Origin: an uncultured Saprospiraceae bacterium
GTDB lineage: Bacteria > Bacteroidota > Bacteroidia > Chitinophagales > Saprospiraceae
Assembly (NCBI GenBank): GCA_937930625.1
Contig: CALHBW010000050.1
Location: 1-13,237, forward strand
Direction of reading: 5' to 3'
Length of the DNA stretch: 13,237 bases
The position numbers were made by a program, and so were the translations under genes. A model generated the notes under the pieces. The model was not told the origin of the DNA. It did no database searches and saw nothing but the letters and a program-made list of their open reading frames with translations. Shown one piece after another: positions 6,528-10,745 of this stretch; the stretch's first letter is position 1; each line of letters begins with the position of its first letter.

Positions 6528-7121
6528 ATGTGGACAGCAAAAACAACACAAGAGAATGACCGCGTAAGCAAATATCACTTCACGGAAAATGACAAAATAT
6601 TAAGTTTTCGTGAGGTGATTGATTTGATGCAAAACTCGCTGAAATTCAGGCAGTTTCTTACGGATGTTTTGAGAGAAAGTCCATACGCAGGTTATTTTTG
6701 GGAGGTAAAACCTGTTATGGAAAACCGACTGGATGAGGATTTTGAGTTTGTGTTGGTCAATGCCGAAATTTTTACACAATTACAGCCGGAGAAGGAGGAT
6801 TTTGAGCAATATTTTGAGCGAGGCAAATCCGTAGTAGCGTTCCCGAATCTAGGTAGGGACGCACAGTTGATTGCACCAACTAATATTGTAGAAGATGAGT
6901 GCTACACGCATTTAGCCACATTCGTCAGAAATGCGCCGGAGGGGCAAGTAGAGCAATTTTGGAAGAGGGTGGGAGAGGAGTATGAAGCTGCGATTGACGA
7001 TACACCGCATTGGTTGAGCACCTCCGGGCTTGGCGTGTATTGGCTACATGTACGGGTGGATACGCGACCTAAATATTATCAGTATAAACCGTATCAATAT
7101 GTTCGCCAAATTGAAAATTGA
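6528..7121 (+). CDS. DUF6940-like protein with a repeat-encoded C-terminus
   Basis: A 197-residue soluble protein without signal or membrane segment. The blocks YFWEVKP (56-62), FEFVLVNAE (72-80), VVAFPNLGRDAQLIAP (102-117), THLATFVRNAP (127-137), QFWKRVG (143-149) and WLSTSGLGVYWLHVRVD (162-178) followed by PKYY match what I recall of DUF6940; function is unknown to me. Tyr189 is the last residue encoded by native sequence. From base 7095 the frame runs exactly into a MITE family A element, which supplies residues 190-197 (QYVRQIEN) and the TGA stop. Without the element and one CCGTAT duplication the gene would end KPYKKV-stop, so the insertion changed only the tail. It is the third gene of the PARG-RDD group. 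Confidence 0.75.
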   Translation: MWTAKTTQENDRVSKYHFTENDKILSFREVIDLMQNSLKFRQFLTDVLRESPYAGYFWEVKPVMENRLDEDFEFVLVNAEIFTQLQPEKEDFEQYFERGKSVVAFPNLGRDAQLIAPTNIVEDECYTHLATFVRNAPEGQVEQFWKRVGEEYEAAIDDTPHWLSTSGLGVYWLHVRVDTRPKYYQYKPYQYVRQIEN

Positions 7122-7234
7122 TAATTAATTTATTTTTTATTTCATAAAAAACTAAAAATTAAATAATTACAAATTATAAAATAAAATTAGTTATCAATTA
7201 TACATTCTCAATTCTCAATTTGGCGAAGACATTG
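7095..7234. mobile_element. MITE family A, copy 1 (140 bp, CCGTAT target duplication)
   Basis: The left end CAATATGTTCGCCAAATT (7095-7112) is matched in inverted form at 7217-7234 (AATTTGGCGAAGACATTG) with two mismatches. CCGTAT lies directly outside both ends (7089-7094 and 7235-7240), a 6-bp target-site duplication. Subterminal sequences are also imperfectly inverted, so the whole element can fold into a long AT-rich hairpin. It has no ORF of its own and must rely on a transposase encoded elsewhere. It is nearly identical to the copy starting at 13098 apart from 14 bases missing here. Its first 27 bases form the end of the DUF6940-like gene. Confidence 0.88.
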
Positions 7235-7347
7235 CCGTATAAAAAAGTTTAATTACGGTAAAGTGTTGTTTTTTAGTTAGTTAGAGCGTAATGGCGTAGG
7301 TGAATTATTGACAAACAAGAAAAAAATCTTATTTTTCTTCAAAAAAA

Positions 7348-7378
7348 TTGGGACTTTAAAAAAGACCTTTTATCTTTG
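7348..7378 (+). promoter_or_regulatory. tRNA-Val promoter
   Basis: TTG at 7348-7350 and TATCTTTG at 7371-7378, with 20 bases between them, match the Bacteroidota consensus. The box is about 42 bases upstream of the mature tRNA 5' end, leaving a short leader to be removed by RNase P. Confidence 0.75.
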
Positions 7379-7420
7379 CACTCCGTTGAGGAAAAACACT
7401 GCGAAAAAACAATAAAATAA

Positions 7421-7495
7421 GGGCGATTAGCTCAGCTGGTTCAGAGCACCTCGTTTACACCGAGGGGGTCGGGAGTTCGAATCTCTCATCGCCCA
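7421..7495 (+). tRNA. tRNA-Val (anticodon TAC)
   Basis: The cloverleaf is complete: acceptor stem GGGCGAT (7421-7427) pairs with ATCGCCC (7488-7494), with discriminator A at 7495. The D arm contains AGCTCAGCTGGTTCAGAGC. The anticodon stem CCTCG/CGAGG (7449-7453, 7461-7465) encloses the loop TTTACAC, giving anticodon TAC at 7456-7458, which reads GUA and other GUN valine codons. The T loop TTCGAAT is present. CCA is not encoded. It has its own promoter and terminator and appears to be a single-gene unit. Confidence 0.96.
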
Positions 7496-7500
7496 CATTC

Positions 7501-7533
7501 AAAAAGGTTACACATTTCGTGTAGCCTTTTTTT
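7501..7533 (+). terminator. Rho-independent terminator of tRNA-Val
   Basis: AAAGGTTACAC and GTGTAGCCTTT form an 11-bp stem with one internal mismatch around the loop ATTTC, followed by a run of T (7527-7533). It lies 5 bases after the tRNA discriminator base. Confidence 0.9.
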
Positions 7534-7564
7534 ATTTGGTAATGCTATAATTGTAATGCTCCGA

Positions 7565-7595
7565 CTTACCTTGCATTTTGGAAATGCAAGGTAAG
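7565..7595. repeat. Isolated 14-bp-arm hairpin
   Basis: CTTACCTTGCATTT (7565-7578) and AAATGCAAGGTAAG (7582-7595) are exact reverse complements with a 3-base loop. It lies between the tRNA terminator and the TetR promoter, with no T tract. It may be a further terminator or a relic of a palindromic repeat; no second copy is seen here. Confidence 0.55.
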
Positions 7596-7664
7596 GATAC
7601 TGACTTTCAGCCTTACATCTACAGGACTACCTTTTATTGTATTATTAGAAGTTTTTCTAAAACA

Positions 7665-7696
7665 TTTGCAAAAACGAAATTTATCATTTATATTTG
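7665..7696 (+). promoter_or_regulatory. Promoter of the TetR regulator gene
   Basis: TTTG at 7665-7668 and TATATTTG at 7689-7696 are separated by 20 bases, an exact match to the Bacteroidota -33/-7 pattern. It fixes the start at ATG 7717, because an in-frame TTG at 7666 lies inside the -33 box and could not be translated from this transcript. Confidence 0.8.
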
Positions 7697-7697
7697 T

Positions 7698-7713
7698 AAG
7701 TGATTACTCACTT
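7698..7713. promoter_or_regulatory. Predicted TetR operator, site 1
   Basis: AAGTGATTACTCACTT is a palindrome with perfect 6-base arms (AAGTGA/TCACTT). It starts two bases after the -7 box and covers the expected transcription start, so bound repressor would block initiation. It matches site 2 at 8257-8272 at 14 of 16 positions. The two sites flank the TetR gene. Confidence 0.7.
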
Positions 7714-7716
7714 TTT

Positions 7717-8238
7717 ATGACAGAAAAGCAAGATAAAATATTATCATCAGCCTTAGAACTCTTCGCCAATGAAGGTTTTAATGCTACATCTACCAATCAG
7801 ATAGCCAAAAAAGCGGGCGTATCAGAGGGCTTGATATTTAAGCATTTTAAAAATAAAAAAGGCTTATTGGATGCTTTATATGTACAAGTAGAAGGTAAAC
7901 TTGGTGCGGGATTTACACAGATTATTTTTGAAACAGACCCCAAAAAAGTATTAAAGATAACCATAGAATCTCCCTTCATGATTCCGCATGAAGATTATGA
8001 TTTTTGGCGATTACAGTTTAAATTGAAATGGGAGTCAGATTATTATAATCCCGAGAAAATGCAACCACTTATTGATAAATTGGCTTGGGCATTTGAAGAA
8101 CTTAATTACGAAACACCCGAAATGGAAGCCAAATTATTAGAGCAAATGATTGAAACGATTATGGTGGCGATACTAAGGCAAGGCAAAGAAAGCCAGTTGG
8201 CATACAAAGATTTTTTATTGAAAAAATACGAGTTATAA
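7717..8238 (+). CDS. TetR/AcrR-family transcriptional regulator
   Basis: A 173-residue regulator. The N-terminus is a standard TetR DNA-binding domain: KILSSALELFANEGFNATST (helix 1), NQIAKKAGVSEGLIFKHFKNKKGLL (helix-turn-helix, about residues 28-52). The remaining 120 residues are a variable ligand-binding and dimer domain whose ligand cannot be predicted. ATG 7717 is chosen because it places the conserved domain at the right distance and follows the promoter at 7665-7696. Operator-like palindromes just before this gene (7698-7713) and before the cytochrome gene (8257-8272) suggest that it represses itself and the downstream oxidoreductase genes. An inducing aldehyde or N-heterocyclic substrate would fit but is inference. 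Confidence 0.93.
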   Translation: MTEKQDKILSSALELFANEGFNATSTNQIAKKAGVSEGLIFKHFKNKKGLLDALYVQVEGKLGAGFTQIIFETDPKKVLKITIESPFMIPHEDYDFWRLQFKLKWESDYYNPEKMQPLIDKLAWAFEELNYETPEMEAKLLEQMIETIMVAILRQGKESQLAYKDFLLKKYEL

Positions 8239-8242
8239 AAAA

Positions 8243-8271
8243 TTTGACTAAATAAAAAGTAAGTACTCACT
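8243..8271 (+). promoter_or_regulatory. Candidate promoter of the cytochrome gene
   Basis: TTTG at 8243-8246 could be the -33 box, with a poor -7 match (TACTCACT, 8264-8271) overlapping operator site 2. The spacing of 17 bases is short. Support is weak, but a promoter here would be directly covered by the repressor. Confidence 0.35.
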
Positions 8272-8272
8272 T
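8257..8272. promoter_or_regulatory. Predicted TetR operator, site 2
   Basis: AAGTAAGTACTCACTT is a near-perfect palindrome (only one symmetric pair mismatched) and matches site 1 at 14 of 16 positions. It lies 29 bases before the cytochrome ATG. A 16-bp palindrome present at both TetR-flanking promoters is the usual sign of a TetR binding site. Confidence 0.7.
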
Positions 8273-8301
8273 AATATAAAAAATCACATAAATAAAATAG
8301 A

Positions 8302-8916
8302 ATGAAGAACAAATATTTTATACTCATCATGTTGCTCATTGTCGGCATTGTGTTGGGATTTACAAGTACCTCGTCCGACACTCACACGAATGACACCACA
8401 ACACCACGAAACCACGACACCACAACACAAAAAGACGAACCATTCGATAAAATGATGCAAGTCCTCACCCACAAACGTTGTGTCAACTGCCACCCTGCCG
8501 GCAACCGTCCACGTCAAGGCGAAGATAGCCATTACCACAATTTTGGTGTACAACGTGGAGAGAAAAATCACGGTATCGCTGCCCTTAAATGCGAGGCTTG
8601 CCACCATGAAGAAAACAACGAATACTCCGGCGTACCCGGCGCACCCGAATGGAGCCTTGCACCCCTCGCTATGCAATGGGAAGGATTGAGTCGTGTCGAA
8701 ATCGCCAAATCTATGCTCGACCCAAAAATCAACGGTGGCAGAAACCTCGAACAAATTGTCAAACACCTCACCGAACACGCACTCGTCCTCTGGGCATGGG
8801 AACCCGGCATCGACTCAGAAGGCAATCCACGCGAAGTACCGCCCGTACCAAAAGACGAATACATCGCTGCCGTAAAAGCATGGGCAGCATCAGGCGCAGT
8901 CATTCCGAAAGAGTAA
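8302..8916 (+). CDS. Di-haem cytochrome c of an isoquinoline-1-oxidoreductase-type system
   Basis: A 204-residue exported protein with an N-terminal hydrophobic signal or anchor (YFILIMLLIVGIVLGF, 5-20). It carries two CxxCH haem c sites, CVNCH at 60-64 and CEACH at 97-101. The surrounding MQVLTHKRCVNCHPAGNRPRQG and the tail PKDEYIAAVKAWAASGA resemble small cytochrome-like proteins that accompany IorAB-type Mo hydroxylases, often annotated as isoquinoline 1-oxidoreductase subunit. It probably accepts electrons from the hydroxylase in the periplasm. Residues 21-45 form a Thr/Asp/His-rich linker encoded by an ACCACAACACCACG-like simple repeat. The stop leads straight into repeat region E; the partner genes start 0.9 kb downstream. 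Confidence 0.85.
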   Translation: MKNKYFILIMLLIVGIVLGFTSTSSDTHTNDTTTPRNHDTTTQKDEPFDKMMQVLTHKRCVNCHPAGNRPRQGEDSHYHNFGVQRGEKNHGIAALKCEACHHEENNEYSGVPGAPEWSLAPLAMQWEGLSRVEIAKSMLDPKINGGRNLEQIVKHLTEHALVLWAWEPGIDSEGNPREVPPVPKDEYIAAVKAWAASGAVIPKE

Positions 8917-8953
8917 TGCGATAATGTTCTCAATGAGTGAATGAGTGAATTTT

Positions 8954-9225
8954 GTGGAATCTTAATAAGTCATGCTAATTTGCTGTATTATAAAGTCGTA
9001 CTCATTTTTACAATACATTTATTTACAATAATTTAAACTTTAAAAAAATAAAATATAATTTTAAATTAAAATCATTGTAACTAATTGATATTGAGATAGT
9101 TTCATTTACATGCTTTATATTAAAAAAAAATTCATAAACAATAGTCATGTAAGTGTGACTCCTGCTAACTTTCAAGTTAGTACGACTTTGTAAGACAAAG
9201 TTAGCATGACTTAATAAGATTCCAC
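8954..9225. mobile_element. MITE family B (272 bp, AATTTT target duplication)
   Basis: Ends are perfect inverted repeats of 25 bp: GTGGAATCTTAATAAGTCAT from 8954 leftmost, continuing GCTAA to 8978, with the exact reverse complement at 9201-9225. AATTTT lies outside both ends (8948-8953, 9226-9231), consistent with a 6-bp target duplication. Because its bases also extend the inverted repeat by two, the exact boundary is uncertain by that much. Inside are further inverted pairs, for example AAAGTCGTACT at 8992-9002 with AGTACGACTTT at 9179-9189. There is no ORF, so it would be non-autonomous. It splits repeat E precisely within its 19-mer arm. Confidence 0.8.
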
Positions 9226-9272
9226 AATTTTGAATGAGTGAATAATTTAATGTATGTATTCAAAATTCATTT

Positions 9273-9522
9273 GAGTGTGTAAAACATTAGGGGGAATTTA
9301 ATTTGTTGTAATGTCTTTAAGGCGCGTAGCGTCGGTACGCTTTGTAACTGACGACTTGCCCCCCTCCCTAAAGCAGCGTAGCTGCGACACCCTTAAAATA
9401 ACCACCTAAGAGTGCCGACGCTACGCGCCTTTTTTGAGTGTAGGGAGGTTCTTTTACAAAGGGGGCTGACGCTACGCGCCTGACGATTTCACATATAATT
9501 GCCCCTAATGTTTTACACACTC
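9273..9522. mobile_element. MITE family C (250 bp, 9-bp target duplication)
   Basis: Perfect 21-bp inverted ends: GAGTGTGTAAAACATTAGGG plus G at 9273-9293, and its reverse complement at 9502-9522. AATTCATTT is present directly outside both ends (9264-9272, 9523-9531), a 9-bp target duplication. The core is much richer in G and C than its surroundings and contains AAGGCGCGTAGCGTCGG (9319-9335), its exact inverse (9415-9431) and a third partial copy (9467-9480). End sequence GAGTGTGTAAAA and an 8-9-bp duplication resemble the IS256 family, which would make this a non-autonomous derivative of such an element; that assignment is inference. No ORF is present. Confidence 0.82.
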
Positions 9523-9549
9523 AATTCATTTTAAATCATTTTAATAATA

Positions 9550-9703
9550 CAATGTGTTCGCCAAATTAAAAATTACAAATCGAAAGCGAGTAATTTATTT
9601 ATTTTTATTTTTGTAAATAATTAAATTTTAAACTAATACAAATGAAAATTATATTTAATTAATGATCAAAAAACACTCAATACTCAAATTGGCGAACATA
9701 TTG
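9550..9703. mobile_element. MITE family A, copy 2 (154 bp, ATAATA target duplication)
   Basis: Ends CAATGTGTTCGCCAAATT (9550-9567) and AAATTGGCGAACATATTG (9686-9703) are inverted copies of the family A terminus. ATAATA flanks both sides (9544-9549, 9704-9709). The interior has diverged from copies 1 and 3, so this is an older insertion or a distinct subfamily. It lies 123 bases before the [2Fe-2S] subunit ATG and may affect that gene's expression. Confidence 0.82.
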
Positions 9704-9826
9704 ATAATATTTTATAAATATTTAAAAAAAATAATAATAAGAAAAATATTCACTCATTTAAAATTCATTCATTCAAAATTCACTCATTCATTCATTCATT
9801 CACTCATTCACTCATTGATTAATAAT

Positions 9827-10291
9827 ATGAAGATACAATTCACAATAAACGGTCAATCACAAAGTGTAGATATAGATGGCAAAACGCCTCTACTCTGGGT
9901 CGTGCGCGATGTGCTCAATTTGAAAGGCACAAAATTTGGCTGTGGAAAAGCGGCTTGCGGAGCCTGTACCTTACACGTTGACGGGGAGGCAGTGCGCTCT
10001 TGTTCCTATCCAATTAAATATGCCGAAGGCAAAGAAATCACGACAATCGAAGGCTTGGGAGAGGGTGACAATCTGCACCCTGTTCAGCAAGCATGGAAAG
10101 AAGAAATCGTACCACAATGCGGTTATTGTCAGCCCGGATTTATGATGGCTACGGCGGCTTTATTGGAGAAAATACCCAATCCTACCGACGAAGATATTGA
10201 CAATAATATCGTCAATATTTGTCGCTGTGCGACTTACTATCGTATGCGAAAAGCCATACATCGCGCAGCGGAAATTAATGAGGCATCGTAA
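9827..10291 (+). CDS. [2Fe-2S] small subunit of periplasmic Mo hydroxylase (IorA-like)
   Basis: A 154-residue iron-sulfur protein that passes electrons from the molybdenum site toward cytochrome c. The plant-type cluster ligands are Cys39, Cys44, Cys47 (GCGKAACGACTL) and Cys59. The second, C-terminal cluster ligands are Cys98, Cys101 (CGYCQPGFMM) and Cys132, Cys134 (CRC). Length equals that of typical IorA-type subunits. ATG 9827 is chosen although the frame is open 165 bases further upstream, because that extension is translated MITE A and CATT repeat DNA. There is no signal peptide, so export would be by hitch-hiking on the Tat signal of the large subunit, as in related enzymes. The TAA stop lies in the left arm of hairpin D1. 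Confidence 0.94.
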   Translation: MKIQFTINGQSQSVDIDGKTPLLWVVRDVLNLKGTKFGCGKAACGACTLHVDGEAVRSCSYPIKYAEGKEITTIEGLGEGDNLHPVQQAWKEEIVPQCGYCQPGFMMATAALLEKIPNPTDEDIDNNIVNICRCATYYRMRKAIHRAAEINEAS

Positions 10292-10350
10292 AACGATTTT
10301 GCAAATCGTTCTGTCCGTTTTTGAGTGACGATTTACAAAATCGTTTTACG
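10287..10350. repeat. Hairpin family D, copy 1, containing the IorA-like stop codon
   Basis: Left arm CGTAAAACGATTTTGCAAAT (10287-10306, continuing CGT) and right arm ending ATCGTTTTACG at 10350 pair over 23 positions with one mismatch. The TAA of the preceding gene is at 10289-10291 inside the left arm. The same arms, with a different and longer loop, recur at 12928-13001. The strong stem suggests 3'-end processing, mRNA stabilisation or termination between the small-subunit and RraB-like genes. Confidence 0.82.
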
Positions 10351-10382
10351 TTTTCACTCATTCACACGCTAATTACAATGTA

Positions 10383-10709
10383 ATGAAATGGAAATTAGGA
10401 AGAATAGAAAGTACCTTCACTAAACTTGAATCTGAAGGGTGGAATACAAAATCTCCGCTAAAATGGGGTTTCACTTTTTTTGCTAAAACCGAAGAAGAAT
10501 TAAAGACGGTATATGGTGAATTAGAAGGATATGGTTATTCAATAGAAAAATTAGAATATCAAGAGGACTTGACCCTTTGGGTATTATATGTAACGAAAGT
10601 CGAAACACTACAACCTACAAAATTACATAATCGAAATATCTCATTTGAAGAACTTGCAAATTATTATAAAATTGATTGTTATGATGGCTGGGATGTAGTA
10701 AGGATATGA
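10383..10709 (+). CDS. RraB-like protein (ribonuclease E inhibitor family)
   Basis: A 108-residue soluble acidic protein. The layout FTFFAKTEEELKTVYGELEGYGYSIEKLE followed by LWVLYVTKVETLQPTKLHNRN, then FEELANYYKIDCYDGWDV, matches the RraB family, which in E. coli binds RNase E and lowers its activity. The family is recognised by the FF-x5-L-x2-L...G pattern and the closing LA-x8-YDGW. Bacteroidota homologues are generally uncharacterised and a regulatory role is inference. The gene is clearly more AT-rich than the hydroxylase genes on both sides and has no expected role in that enzyme, so it looks like a later insertion. It starts 91 bases after the IorA-like stop and ends 36 bases before the large-subunit ATG. 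Confidence 0.78.
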   Translation: MKWKLGRIESTFTKLESEGWNTKSPLKWGFTFFAKTEEELKTVYGELEGYGYSIEKLEYQEDLTLWVLYVTKVETLQPTKLHNRNISFEELANYYKIDCYDGWDVVRI

Positions 10710-10745
10710 GATAACAATTAAATAATTTTACAGTAAAAAAATATC

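Larger units (their letters stand above)
8917..9817. repeat. Family E repeat, copy 2, broken up by three MITEs
   Basis: This 0.9-kb stretch between the cytochrome and [2Fe-2S] genes holds no gene. Its left edge (TGCGATAATGTT then AATGAGTGAATTTT, ending 8953) and its right edge (CATTCAAAATTCACTCATT, 9770-9788, then more CATT repeats) match the arms and loop motif of copy 1. The left 19-mer is split: its last five bases, GAATG, resume at 9232 after element B. Elements B (8954-9225), C (9273-9522) and A copy 2 (9550-9703) occupy the interior. Subtracting them and one copy of each target duplication leaves about 210 bases. Confidence 0.65.

Noticed and set aside
7318..7340. AAGAAAAA...TTTTTCTT inverted pair as a terminator of the PARG group
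   Set aside because: The stem is only A-T pairs in a very A/T-rich stretch just before the tRNA promoter and is not convincing.
7666..7716. Upstream TTG start for the TetR regulator
   Set aside because: The TTG is part of the -33 promoter box and the added codons cover the -7 box and operator, so they would not be transcribed as coding sequence.
8284..8778. A 164-codon minus-strand ORF opposite the cytochrome gene
   Set aside because: The plus strand encodes two CxxCH haem motifs in a coherent protein; the antisense frame is a by-product of its codon use.
9662..9826. A 55-residue N-terminal extension of the IorA-like protein
   Set aside because: The extension is translated MITE A right end and CATT simple repeat (Ile/His/Ser-rich nonsense); the family begins at MKIQFTING, position 9827.
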